This document shows, piece after piece, positions 33,896 through 46,240 of a DNA stretch of 64,000 nucleotides. Position 1 is the stretch's first letter; each line of letters begins with the position of its first letter. Source of the DNA: Margaritispora aquatica. Lineage: Eukaryota; Ascomycota; Leotiomycetes; Helotiales; Discinellaceae. Location of the stretch: assembly GCA_007644065.1 (NCBI GenBank), contig VJWN01000007.1, positions 2,696,167-2,760,166 of the forward strand, written 5' to 3'. A model generated the notes under the pieces. It was not told where the DNA came from and ran no database searches. It saw only the letters and a program-made list of their open reading frames with translations. The position numbers and the translations under genes were made by a program.

Positions 33896-36360
33896 AATAG
33901 TCTTTCTATTGGTGGTGTTCTTGATTTCAGGGGTAAATGTTGCAATGAGCACGATTGTCTCAGGATGTCGTGATCGAGATCCGAAGCGAGCGAGAAACAC
34001 TGCCTTTTATAGGAAACCAACAACACGGCTCCACAAATACAATCTCATGCTCTCGATGACTTCCGATGCTTTGCAGTATATAATTATGTTTGACTAGCCT
34101 CTGCATTGAAAGTTCTGAAGATCATTCAAGGAAGACTCTGAGAACGGATTGGGGAAGGAACATCCAAGGCTTGAGAGGCGCCAATGAGAGGTTATCTGCT
34201 TCAAGATCTTAGGTAAATGCTAACTTCTTTTGGAATTGCCGGGCCATCCCACTCGTTTGGCAGCTTGCGTTTTGTAAAATTTTGATCCTCCTGAGGTGCA
34301 AAATTGGTTCATAGGATGTGGCGAGAATGAGATTCTAGTCTCTTGGGAAGGTATCCAACACCTCCAACGAGAATTGTTCTAGTTGCTGATATTATTCTGG
34401 CCGCAATTGTAGTCCTTCTTTCAGCAGGCTGCCGAAGAGCAAAGTGAAGGTTCACAATGCATGAATCTGCAGAGTAAGCCTAAGCGAGGAATGAACGCCA
34501 CCTTCGGTGTAAACAAACCGAATAAAGCATCTCAGCACATCACATCCACAGGTGTGAAGGCTACTTCGGATTGTGTACAATATTTCCAATGGTAGCAAAT
34601 GTCTGATTGATTGAGTGATCATATATCGTCTTCCAATATCATTCACGAGGATACAAGCCCAGTTCTAGGTGGAGAATCCACACCGTAGCCATTTTTAATA
34701 CCATTGGGGGGTGATGCATGACTGTAATCCAGCCTGCATCATGTGTATGCGGTATGATATCTTATAGCAAGGCCTAAAGCAGTGGTCTTATCTCGAATGC
34801 GAATTGTTGATCAATGGTACATGTATCAACCTGCAGCGTACATTTTCATGGCATTCATCCTTATCTCATTCATAATTTAGCCTATCAGGTGGGAATCCGC
34901 ATCTTCTCTGAGTTGAGGTAGCCAAGACTCCCATACCGCCGGACGCCCAGTAACGTTGTGGAGATTCTAGAAGCGGCGATGCCTCCGATTGGCCGGCTAA
35001 ATGCATTCCAGATACAACGTACTCCATATCTGCTTTCACCAGCCGGAAGTTGGGAACTGCATGTTTTCTATCTAATAAGGAAAGTCGGTTGACCGCTATG
35101 TTTGCGACCAGTTGCGAATATTGCGCACCAATATCGAAGTTAAGTAACCGAACTTCATATTGGAGTAATAGACTTAACAGCAATGGTATTTTTCTATGTG
35201 GCTGATTGAATATTGTCTCTTCCCAAGCTCAATTGTTGCATCGGATTTTCCAGAGGCGTGCCAGTTGTGATCGTACCGGATATCGTATATCATGTCCCTT
35301 GTTCATGAAATCCGAGGTCGTCTAAAGACAAGTCTCTCAGGAGCTGTTGCTTGAATTCAATACAACCGAAACAAAGGTATATATCACTTTTGCTCTGTTT
35401 TCTAGTGCGAAAATTATTCCTTTACAGCATTGTAGGCGTTTTTGAGCTAGTGAGTGATGATCACATGAGACAACTAATCAAACTGTCAATCAAATGACTT
35501 TGACGTAGTTATGAATTCTCCGCTCCTTTGTTTCATAAAGCAGAGCAAACTTTTAAATAACTCTATTCTTGGAGATAATAGCAAGATCAGACATCGTAAG
35601 TTGAATTACGTAAATACTATTCGGTTTAGCCTTTACTTCAACGATCAGACTTGATCAGAAATGAAAAAATAAAACTTTACGTAGTAGTATCGAACGAGGA
35701 TTAAAGGACCAAATTACCCACAGTTATGTTTTAATACCTTAAAAGTAACCGTACAATTCTGCAATTTCATTGCGGGTTAAAACACAACTAGTATTTGTCA
35801 CCATTAGTAGATAGCGACTTCGTCCAAGGCTATTAATTGATCAACCTTTACAACTTTATGGAAACATCAAAATCATTGTGTAATATCCTAAAATGCTTCC
35901 ATCATATATTATATAGATTCAAAAAACTGCGAAAGAGCCTTAATTGTGATATCAATAATTGTAAGATTAGTTTAGATCTAATGCCGCAAAAGCGAATTTC
36001 GGGCCAGAATTCCGATATAGAATGGAAACATAACAATCATAATTGTACTAAAACATCTACCGATATGTCTGTTTATCTATTGCAGTTTACTAACATAGTA
36101 GTTGACAAAGTTGTAATCCAAGCCTGGGCAACAAAAGTCTAGAATGCGACAGGATTCTGGTTGAATAGGTCAAGCTCGTGAATTATCTTCTCCTCCAAAC
36201 TGGACGTCGGAGCACTTGGAGTATATTTAATGCTAGTTCAGCTCATACATCTCTTCATTTCAGGATTTTTGTTTAGACAACTGATTCAACGAGGTCTGTG
36301 AGAAATATGGTCGCTCAGAAGAGAATAAGGAAATAAGCCTACTGCTGATGGTAACATAGG
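33896..36360. other. gene-poor region
   Basis: Nearly 2.5 kb without a supported gene. The first 200 bases include the MFS promoter. The frame at 34866-35183 (minus) and the AT-rich frame at 35837-36142 (plus) have no domain. From about 35460 to 36110 the sequence is clearly AT-rich and stop-rich, possibly an old decayed repeat. Confidence 0.5.
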
Positions 36361-36495
36361 CTATATGTCGTTCAGTTGTGTATCTGGGAAAATTTGGAGA
36401 TTGGTGTTCATCGCTCGTTTAGTACTAGAAGCTGGGATTGTGACGGCAAAGATGCAAGTGGCATATGCAACGATCGCTAATATTGGGACCTTCAT
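36361..36495 (-). CDS. short secreted peptide, truncated sibling of the knottin-like protein
   Basis: Open frame of 44 aa from the ATG at 36495 (MKVPILAIVAYATCIFA, a signal peptide) to TAG at 36361. The start resembles the protein at 37658-38017: MKxxIL at the N terminus, a Y at residue 11, FA-[VI]-[ST]-IP at the cleavage zone and an N-x-N-x-x-[IV]-F segment after it. The sibling then runs into a cysteine-rich second exon; here a stop intervenes and I found no matching cysteine exon in the 250 bp downstream. It may be a pseudogene, or a peptide that functions without the knot. The start and length are uncertain. Confidence 0.4.
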   Translation of the reverse strand: MKVPILAIVAYATCIFAVTIPASSTKRAMNTNLQIFPDTQLNDI

Positions 36496-37657
36496 GTTGG
36501 ATGCCTCAATCAGAACTGTGAGATATGACTTGAAAGGATAAAAACATTGTGAATTGAGAGTTATGGATAATATTAAACGCAAGATATTTTTGGTATTCTT
36601 CACCTTAATTGAAGTTAGAAAAACATTGCTCTGTTTCACTTGAGAACGCAGGAAGAGATTCACACCTTTTGAGGTAATCGAAGCCTAATAGAGCAATCAA
36701 TGCAAGTTTGTGCTTCATTATACTTTCCTTGGCAGCAATTATTCTCGGCAGTAGCCGCCCAAGAGCATACTTAACGCAAAGTTCTATTTTGAGAGAGCAC
36801 CCTGTTCACAAGTACAAGTATATTCTGAAGCACACAAGTGTGGTACTGTATCGCAGGAGCCTAGACTAGATTCAATAAAAATAAAGACGACCACAACCAC
36901 CGCACCTATTTATTCTTGTTTGGAATCTCTTCCGTTGCAACAATGTTAACCAAATTGATGTAACGTCTCGTGGTAGCTGGCCGGCTTACGATATCTCAAT
37001 GTATCATGATCTAGCTATAAGCTTGCGCGCATTTGTTTAATCTCTTCAAAATCTGTGATAGATAAAAATGGTGACAATTGTCTAATCTGAACAATTAACT
37101 GAGCTAAGATTAAACACTGCTGATACAGCATGTACTTGAACGGCTCTAAAATTCTCTCCAGACGAAGATCTAGGTTTATTCAGAAGTGAGCTGAAAAGAA
37201 GAGATTGAGGATGGAATTTATAGAAGGTAGCGTTGCTCTTTCGATGCACCAAAGAAAGTTTTCTCGTTTTGCGGCCCTTTACCTATCGAATCGGTCTTTC
37301 ATTAATATTAAGCTATTCCGGGTGAAAGCATGCCCAAGAGGAACTCTATGTCCCAACTTTGTATTAAATCCCATGACTCTAGCTGACTGATGCTCGGGCA
37401 TCCTGTTCATTCCATTTCAGTTAAATTATTCCGAACCACAGAAACATGTAGACGAACCAAGAAATAATCTCACTTCCAAGATCTTGTCCTACTTCCAAAA
37501 GCGACCAAACTATTTGTTGGGATCACCAACTTGGAAAAATTAGTAAATTTAATCAAAACCTCGCCATCTCAACATCGAAGGAATAACATGAGGGAAGAAC
37601 CGAACGAGCAGCTGCAACTCAATCGTCTATAAGAAAAACAAAAGAACCTCTACGAAC
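36496..37657. other. intergenic, no gene seen
   Basis: About 1.2 kb between the two small secreted genes. The frame at 37205-37390 has no support. Confidence 0.5.
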
Positions 37658-38017
37658 CTAAGAACACCTGACGGTCCCGCCCGACTTCCTGCATTCCCAG
37701 GGGTCGCAGCAATCGGCTGACACTTTACTGCAGTCTTCTATTTATATGAAAGCAAAAGTTAGCATGTGGTTGATTTTCCCCAGTGTGCACACGCAGCAGA
37801 TTTCGAAATTTGGAAACAAGGTCCAGGGCGGGGGGACACCTTAAAAGCTTGAATGTTCGAACTTACCCATATATTCATAGCATTTCGTTTGCTTGACGGG
37901 GTTATCGCTGGAGAAAACATTCACGTTGATGGTTACGCCGGCCTCAGCAGGAACCGGGATGGATATGGCGAAGACACTAGCAGAGTAGAAGGCGACGGTG
38001 AGGATGGAGAACTTCAT
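37658..38017 (-). CDS. small secreted cysteine-rich protein, inhibitor-cystine-knot pattern
   Basis: Exons 38017..37867 and 37737..37658 (129-bp intron, donor gtaagt, acceptor aatag) give 76 aa. Residues 1-17 are a signal peptide (MKFSILTVAFYSASVFA). A polar stretch rich in V, N and P (residues 18-44) follows, possibly a pro-region. The last 31 residues hold six cysteines in the order C-x6-C-x6-CC-x4-C-x8-C, which fits the inhibitor cystine knot (knottin) spacing. The intron falls between the first and second cysteines. Small secreted knottins are known among fungal effectors and defence peptides; no target can be read. The join was too short to appear as an ordinary open frame. An ATG just upstream of poly-AT leader and a TATA-like tatataa at 38026-38031 region support the start. 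Confidence 0.75.
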
Positions 38018-39232
38018 ATTGAATTATATATAACTCGAAAGATGGAATTTATCTTTCGTTTGCGCAAGTTCGATGAACTGAATTTTTTTTTGTGTGCTGT
38101 AAATGAAAAGAAGAGTGGTTGAGCAGAACATCCCACAAGATGATGAGATCTGATTTTATACCCAATTCTGCCCTCCGTTTTTCCTTTTGTTAACCTCAAA
38201 GCTGCTTGTCTATTTTAGAGACATTTGGTTAGATGACAATAGAACAAGACCAGACTTGAAACACCGCCTATATAAAGCAAGAAGTTATCGCAACGCATGC
38301 GCTGATTCGTTTAGACTAAGACTCCATACTCTAGGATAAAGACATGTAACATTACGTTGCCCACTTTTGGTCACTGAGTCAACACAGTAATGTCCAGACT
38401 CAAACGTTCTCGAATCGACTAGACCAAATGACTAAATCGACTAAAGTCTCGCATACATGTCTTAGGCTGCTCCTGCTGATCATGTCTTTCTAGCTCGCGT
38501 AAGAGTGCCCATCGGATCTAGTTACAAACATTAAGCCGGCGCAACGCACATTTGATTCCTCCTTTTGATGGCTGATCTCTCTATCCGCAACAGCGCTGCA
38601 TGATCATGTCAGAGGAAAATCTCTCCGAACCAGAGACCAAGCCGCCATAGCAGTTGCCCTCCTATTCCCAATATATTGGCTAGGGGAGGTATAATATAAA
38701 GGAATTCAATGAGACTCGTAAGAAAACAGAGTAGAAAGCTGATACCAAGTGTCTAACTACGTATTGTTCTTTTAAGGATAATTTAGAAGAAAGAAGAGCG
38801 GCCGTAGAGGCTGGTTAAGGTAAACAACCCTGGGGCATAGTTGAGCTATAATCACGTGATCACCAGTTCAAAGAAGCCATACCTAAGGTAGTGGGAAATT
38901 CGATGGCATGGGACTTAAAATAGTGAAAATTAAGATTGCAATTGTACTGACCGTGAGAGGAGACACCAATGCCTCACTATCTTGCTACAGGACAGTAAGT
39001 GGCTTTGTATGCTCTTTTCGTTGGGTAAATGGTTCGTTCCGCTCCACTACAATACATGCTTTGCGAAATCGATCTATATCGTATCTACCCAGCCCACCCC
39101 TCTCCATCAAACCTTATCTCATATTATCTCATCACATTATGATATGTGCCCGAAAAGGGCGGGAGAGATTGCCGTCAGGAGGAAACATGGACAGTATTGC
39201 AAAACGGCCACTCTCCTTCAGTCACTAAGCAA
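38018..39232. other. intergenic, no gene seen
   Basis: 1.2 kb between the knottin-like gene promoter and the 3' end of the GH5 gene. The overlapping plus-strand frames at 38908-39409 lack domains. A ggtataatataaagg stretch near 38688-38702 resembles a promoter but leads into no recognised gene. Confidence 0.5.
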
Positions 39233-41280
39233 CTATGGATGAATTGTGATGTTCACAACATTCACGCTCCCTACACTTCGTGGGTAAAATTCCAACATCA
39301 AGTTGACGGGCTGTCCTGCAGCGAGAATCTGCTGCCCTCCAGCCGGAGAGATGATGAAATTAGAGGAATCCCAGCCAAAGTATCCTTGCGTCCAGCGGCC
39401 TTGCTGTAATGGGCCCCACCAGACCGTCCAACTGTCCGTAAGAAAAGTCCCATCCGCCAGCACGGCTCGTACCGCCGCCACTGTTGGAAGCCCCGCATAT
39501 GTAATGGGGATTTTCTGCTCTGTACTCTGGACTGCGAACGTCGTATCTGCGACTGTTGGTACACCGTACTGAACGATTTGCAAACTCAACGGGGCCCCGG
39601 TACTAAACTTGAGCGTCAATGTAGCTTTGATTCCAGGGGCACTACTGGCAGTGTAGAGAGTTGAGAGATAGGCTGCCTTGAGAGTCAGTACTCCCGTAGA
39701 TGAGAAATTGTACTGGGAACTGGTGAGAGTGATTCCCGCACAGTTCTTGATGCTACTGAGGGTATTGCCGTTCAAAGTGTATGATACTGATTGGTCGACG
39801 ACTGCGGCGCCAACGGCATGAAAAATATATGCAGAACTAGTCTGAGAAGGTGCATATGTGTCCACGGTGGAATCTGCAAGAGTGTTCACCGTCCCTGCAG
39901 TTGCACTCATGAGAATGCCCATTGCAATTGGGTCATACCATGTATGAGCCGTGCGATTGAGAAGGTCGGCGCCATTGTCGAAAATTGAATGAGCGAAGTT
40001 GTACTTTGAACACCCTCGAATGAAGTAGTCGTAGTATTTCCATCGTGCTGCTGTCTCAGTGGATGCAGGGGTTGCATCCCACTCGCCGACTAACACTGGA
40101 GTGTTTGTGAAGTTATCGCGGAAGTAAGAGAAGTCCAGATCAAGATCAGACTTATCAGACTCCGATCCCCAAACTGTTCTACCCCACGCACCGAAGATAA
40201 ATGCGTCTTCAATAATCAGCGAGGACAAAAAGGTAGAGGCAGAGGTCTATGAGACTTACATGGCGAATAGTAATGAATCTGCAGACCCCAGGGCTGATTT
40301 GGATATCGATTGCCACGAGAGAAATATTGGCTGGTCAGAGCAGGAGTATTGCCCAAGCCACAAAGTGAGACCACGCGCTGAGGATTGAAACCACCAGCAA
40401 TGTTGATAGCGTCCAGAAAGACATCATTTAATCTGTTCAGCTCTGTTGCTTCCACCGGAGTGGAGCCAGCAGGCTCGTTGATTGTTTCAAAAATAAGCTT
40501 GGATGATTTGCACCCAAACCTTGCTCCAATTTGTATCCAGATGGCTTTGAACTTCTCCTCAATCAGGGTGTAATTTGCGCCCGGCGTTGCTATGTTGGCC
40601 CAGAACTGAGAGTCGTGATGGACATTGATAATGGCGTAGAAGCCTCGGTCAAGAACCTGATCTACAACTGCCTCAACTCTGTCTAGCCAAGTACTTGTGA
40701 TGGTCCATGGTGAAGAGTCGACAGCGATATGTGGAAACCAAGTCACTGGGATCCGAACGCTTTTAAAGCCTTCCGCTAGGACATCATCAAATGTCGCAGA
40801 GGTGACGGGGGGGTTGTTCCACGAGTCTTCATTTGGGAATGCTTCAAGGCTGTTCCCAAGGTTCCATCCCGGTGTCAAAGCAGCGTATGCGTCGGATGCA
40901 CTGATGGGCGTAAATGTTGAGCTGCATACCACAATGGGAGAAGTCTGACATTGGTACCAATCTAAGGATAGTAGTCAGTCATCGATCAAAAGCGGACACG
41001 TGCATGAATAGATATGCCTTACAGTCATTCACGTAAACGCAACTCGCACCACTAATGCATGTCGTCGCTCCATTGTATCCTGTGCCACCACCTAGAGATA
41101 GGATGTAAGTCGTTGTTCAAATTTGAAAAGGGGAGAAAAGGGAAGTTTAGGTCAATGTGGCGTTGGGTGGACAGCCAAAAGAGACGCACATTGTTGGCCA
41201 AGTCCTTGCAGGGCGACTGCTTTCCCAACAGTCATGCTGCCCAGCTTTATAGCAGTCAGGATTCTCATCTTGAGGTCCAT
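39233..41280 (-). CDS. GH5 endoglucanase with CBM1, CBM_X2 and CBM46-like domains
   Basis: Exons 41280..41190, 41091..41023, 40961..40260 and 40206..39233 give 611 aa. A weak, short signal-like N terminus (start could also be an internal Met) leads straight into a CBM1, QQCGGTGYNGATTCISGASC, completed across the splice by VNDYWYQC. The GH5 domain (about residues 80-390) shows GWNLGNSLEAF, the acid/base Glu216 in INEP and the nucleophile Glu329 in LVGEW, with HYYSP at the exon 3-4 join. Residues about 410-508 match the Ig-like CBM_X2 (LNGNTLSSI, VLTLKAAYLSTL), and the end matches CBM46 with WTQGYFGWDSSN. GH5-CBM_X2-CBM46 is the layout of bacterial GH5_4 enzymes such as BhCel5B. Likely secreted, cutting beta-1,4-glucan or xyloglucan. 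Confidence 0.85.
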
Positions 41281-43879
41281 AGTCGAGTTGGGCTAGTGTT
41301 GCAAAGCTGATGGAACTTCGAAGTGAAGGACTTGCAGTCGACAAAGAGAATGGTTTGCACGCTCTTATAGTACATAAATTTCGAATCTCATTATACCGCC
41401 ATTTCAGAATGGTCACAAGAGGTATCTCGGAAGAAATGAAAACAAATGTCCATAATCATTTCTCCATTTTGCCAATCGTCAAGACGAAACGACCCGGTAC
41501 CCCGCAAAAACAGCCTGGTCGTTGAAGTCTCCTCCGAAATAGGCACAAGTGCGGATTTTCTGGGGTAGAACTAGTTATGCAGAGTATAGCCTTCAGTGAC
41601 GACAATTTATTATATGCTGTGCTACCCAGGTTTGATGCTCCCTGTTTGATGAAAGTAGATGAACTCAGAGCTATGATAAGCGAACTGCTTCAAACATAAC
41701 TCTGGTAAAATTGAACTTGTAATCTAACATATCGTGTATTTTAATGTAAATATCTGCTTAATTCTATTGTTATGTTCATGACGTCTCCACCTTACAGCTG
41801 CGCTATAACTATTATTTTAATCGCCACTCGAAGTCAAGTGGGCACCTCCATACCTCCACGCGTCTTCTCTAGTGACACACTTGATTATAGTGACTGTTGT
41901 CATATCCATAGATATACCAACCACAATCCGTGTACTGATCTTCCTGGAGATCAAGTTACAAATAGGGAAAGTAGGTATTTGGAAACGTGCTTGGATGTAA
42001 ACGCCAAGTAACAGAACTTACAGACTTCATCATAATAAACTCTCTCACAGCAAGAATTGAATATTATCCCGAACTTGAAATTATTCCGCACTTTGAGTTA
42101 TTCCGAACTTCAAAAGAATCGCTCTTCTCGGTATAAAGAAGAGGTTGGCCGTGTCGGGCGCCTACTACTTTTGGGTTGTAATTTCATATTTTCAAGTTTT
42201 GTTGCAGGTGGCGGGACGATCTTGCAGTCCTCGTGCATTACTGTATGGTCATCTAAAGATTCTATAACCTGTAGGAAACTTTCTATTCTTGGCAAGCGCT
42301 AGCTCAAAGCAGCTAATTAAATGAGAACTAGACAAGTAAGGCGCTAATACAGCTTTTCAAAGCACCTATGTAACTAATAAGAACAAGTATATTTTTTAAC
42401 CTACTTCTATAATAGCGTTTTGTTTTTCATTATAAAATCAGATGCCGTATAAAATTCTATCTCTTCTTGATCTTAGATTATTTATGTATAAGGGGATAAG
42501 CGAGTTTTCGGAAGCTCACTTGCCGATCTATGAAAATGAACGTCAAAACTATTTAATTAAAAATATTCAACGATTTAGACAATTTACTCGCGGGGGCACC
42601 CGCTGGTGGCCCCTTGGCAGAAATTATATCTCAGTAGCGACTGCACTTGCTTAGATACATAGGTTCGCAAGATACCACGACTACTTTTGGAGCGGAGCCT
42701 TACAATCCGAACGTTGCGTAAGACCAAAATGCGCTTTTATCTAGTTACTGGATTAGAACTAAATTGAACCTATATCTTTCTGTTTACAGCTAAAATAGCC
42801 ACCGCAGTTGACCGATCCCAACTCTATGACTTGAGAACACTATGCTTGATAGTTGAACATGTGATAATATGGCGTTTTAGGCGTTTTCCCTGCCCGTACA
42901 GTACCTAGGTACGGCTCTTTAGCCCTGGCTTGAGGGCACATGATAAGCACAGATGGTTTCAGCCACTTCACATTTTACAGTAGCCAGGACTGGGGCAGGT
43001 GTTTGCACCGGTGCTGCACCGGAACGACGAACGATAATGCGAGACCTCGCCTCGCTACTGGTCGATCACTGCACCAAGAAGTGATATGCCGTGCAATTAA
43101 ATTGCACATTCGGTATGAATAGACACAAACGACAATATTTGCAATATATTGTCAGTCATGGTCATATAAATCATGCCGGTACCGCTTCACGATATCCCGA
43201 GCCAGGCTTTATTTCGAGGTAGTTTTGACCTCTCTCCGCAAAAGCTGATGGATGATAGGGGGTGAATCACGTGAGGAAGCAGTAGGTGAAATAGATAGGA
43301 TTGAAGAGTCTGAAGAGCATCTACCGCAGTAGAGAGCTCTATATATACAGATAGATCAGCACTTCATAAGGAATGCTCTCATATCATAAGGAATGCAGTG
43401 AGATTAAGAAGAGAATCAAAATAACCGAATATCATGCATAAGAGCACGTGACCTCTAACTGACAAAAGCCAAGTCGATTCTGGGGGGGGGTTACTTTGAA
43501 TTATCGACCCAGATGTTTGGATCAAGGCAACTCCGCATTAACAGAATCTGACGGAGGCGTCCAATGCAGGTATGCCATCCTTGTCCCTCTCATTACCCCA
43601 AATTCTCCCCGCATCCGAGTGCCATGAGGTGAAAAGTCTTGACGGTACTACCAAGTCAATCCCCGCTCTGAGCTCGGATGCGTCCCCATTGCGGGCAGTT
43701 AGCGAGTCCACTGTCAGATAAGCAGGGAGAATTAATCAATCTTGGAGAAGACAGTGACCATCGAGACAAGAGGCAGGAATTCATGGTCCGATATCTTTGT
43801 CCCGAGATGAACGAGACTTGATCTCAAAGGAGAAACTTAAACTCAGGGGACATGTGTATATAATCAAATCATTGTTCAT
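41281..43879. promoter_or_regulatory. divergent region between GH5 and GH3 genes
   Basis: 2.6 kb between two cellulolytic genes transcribed away from each other. It is AT-rich from about 41600 to 42500 and then more mixed. The small frame at 42442-42654 has no domain. A perfect 12-bp palindrome gtacctaggtac lies at 42898-42909. No gene supported. Confidence 0.45.
43857..43864 (+). promoter_or_regulatory. TATA box very close to the first GH3 ATG
   Basis: tatataat lies only about 16 bp before the ATG at 43880. If it is the TATA box in use, transcription may begin downstream of that ATG, and translation at a later in-frame ATG such as 43964. Confidence 0.35.
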
Positions 43880-46240
43880 ATGAAATTTATTCCTCCTCAC
43901 CGCAATCCTTACTTTTCAAGCCCTCAGTACAGTATTACCCTCGTCCAAAATGTTGCTTCAATTATGGCCAGAGTGCTGTCAACTGGTAACTGCCGGACTT
44001 CTTGTGTCGCTGATCTTTTATCACGCATGACTTTCCTGGAACAACAGGCGCAAACTCGCAATGTTGGAGGCATTCTCGGAACCGACGCTTCGTTCGATAA
44101 TACAACTGTTTATAACTTCAATAATGGACAGGGAGGAGGATCAATATGTAAGTGAAACTTTTTGGAGAGTGATGGCCTACCCAGCTAACGACAATGCAAA
44201 GCTTTTGGCAGTTATCAAAATCCGGCTTACCTCGCTGCTGCAACCATTGAGAGTGTCATTCTTCAATTTCAGAAGAACGACAGACTTCATGTTCCTTTGA
44301 TCAATGTAGCGGATAGTGTCAATGGCGTCACTCTGCTCAACACTACGCTTTTTCCTGCTACGCTAAGTATGGGCCAGTCATGGAACATCGATTTATACGG
44401 CAAAGCGGTCGACGCCATGTCCAAAGAAAACCGTGCTGTTGGAATTCACTGGGTCTTGAGTCCTGAGCTTGACCTGGCACGTGAGCCAAGATACGGTCGT
44501 GTTGGTGAGATGTATGGCGAGGACAGATACCATGTTTCACGGTTTGGAGTTGCCTATGTGAAGAACATGCAAGCCACAGATTCAAAGGGATACTCTCGCG
44601 TTGCTGCAACCGTTAAGCATTGGATATATGGGTCTTCGCTTGGTGGTATCAATGAGGCGAGAATTCTTGGCGGCATGAACGACTTCTACAACGTTTACTC
44701 TTATCCATACATGGCCGTATTCCAGGAGTCGAACCCCATGACACTCATGCCATCATACTCATCATATGACGACGTGCCCATGACCACCAATATCCAATAC
44801 ACCAAGAATTTCCTTCGTGATCTCACGAAATTTGACGGAGTCATCATCTCCGACTATGCCGCGATATCACAAATACTTAGTACACAGCATACCGCAAAGA
44901 ACATCCAAGACGCTGGCTTGAAGGCACTCGCGGCTTCAGTGGATCATGAGATTGGTCCTCCAGACCAATCAGGCATGGGTGCTCTTTCAACGCTTTCCAA
45001 CAACCCAACTGTTGTAGCAGCGGTGCGTGAAGCAGCTCGAAGGATGTTAACTTTGAAATTTCTAACAAAAACCTTCGACGAGCCCGTTCCAGATTTGACC
45101 AAGTTGAACAGTTCTCTGCGAACAGCAGAGACCATGCAGACCAACATGAATATTACTCGAGAGTCCATGGTGCTGCTTCGAAATGACGGTATTTTACCAC
45201 TCAAGAGCTCGCTTCTCTCAAAAGTGGCTGTCATTGGTCCCATGGCTGATATCATCAACCCTGGATCATATGCAGCAAGTGACTACTATTCTGGCTCCAC
45301 CATATTGTCTGGGATCCAGAAGATCTCGTCTAATGTTGTCTTTTCGCGCGGCTGCTTCCGTAACAACGACACCAACTTTGCCGCCATGAAGGCTGAAGCG
45401 GTTGCCAACGCCAATAGTGCAACCCTTGCTGTCGTGACTCTCGGATCCGTGGCTGAAATCGTCGACTCGAATGCTAACGATCGCACCGATGGTGAAGGTT
45501 TTGATCACGCTGATTTGAACTTCCCCGGCCTGCAAAACGAGCTCCTCCAAGCTATCGTCGAGACAGGAACCCCAGTCGTGCTCATCGTCAGTGGTGGTCA
45601 GGTGTTTACCATGGAATATGCAGCCGGTGCGGCGAACGCAATCCTTCATACCTTCCTTCAGGGCGAGCTCGGCGGGGATGCTGTGGCTGAAATCCTGAGT
45701 GGCCAGACAAATCCTAGTGGAAAGCTCACAGTTTCCATTCCCCGCCTGTCGTCAGCACTGCCGATCTACTACAATTACATCAACAGCGACCGAAAGCAGG
45801 TCGGCTGGCAGGTCTACTCTGACTACCAGTCTCCTCCTAAGCTTGATCGGCTCCCACTTTATCCGTTTGGATACGGCCTGAGCTATACTTCTTTCAAGAT
45901 CTCGGATGTTTCGGTGACGAACAACACAGCGACGAGCCAATCCATCACCGTCAAGGCAACTGTTCAGAACACTGGTGCTGTGCAAGGAAAAGAAGTCGTG
46001 CAAGTTTACTTCAGCCAATTTGCGCCGGAAATCGAGAGGCCTGTGAAGAATCTTGTTCGGTTCGAGAAGGTTGATTTGAAGCCAGGGGCCTCTACTGCAG
46101 TGAGCTTCAGCATCCCAGTCAGCGAGATGGGTTACTTTGTCAATGGAATTAAGAAAGTAGATGCCGACCAGTACACTATCTTTGTAGGATCGAGCTCTGA
46201 CAGTGCGGATTTGATTGCAACAACAGTAACTGTTCACTGA
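43880..46240 (+). CDS. GH3 beta-glucosidase-type glycoside hydrolase
   Basis: Exons 43880..44147 and 44202..46240 (54-bp intron, branch ctaac) give up to 768 aa; starting at the in-frame ATG 43964 gives 740. The catalytic domain shows RVADLL-like CVADLLSRMTF, PELDLAREPRYGRVGEMYGED, VKHWIYG and the nucleophile Asp307 in FDGVIISDYAAI. The second domain has RTDGEGFDHADL and NPSGKLTVSIP, and the FnIII-like end is VQNTGAVQGKEVVQVYFS. Fungal GH3 enzymes release glucose from cellobiose and related glucosides. The expected signal peptide is missing in this frame but can be read in the +1 frame (see findings). Without it the enzyme would be cytosolic. It stands opposite the GH5 gene and next to a sugar transporter. 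Confidence 0.85.

Noticed and set aside
35837..36142. 101-aa frame in AT-rich sequence
   Set aside because: Residue content (K, N, I, S) is what AT-rich non-coding DNA gives; no domain.
42898..42909. 12-bp palindrome gtacctaggtac, preceded by gtacagtac like the MITE end
   Set aside because: No partner inverted end with TA duplication was found nearby, so a second element is not supported.
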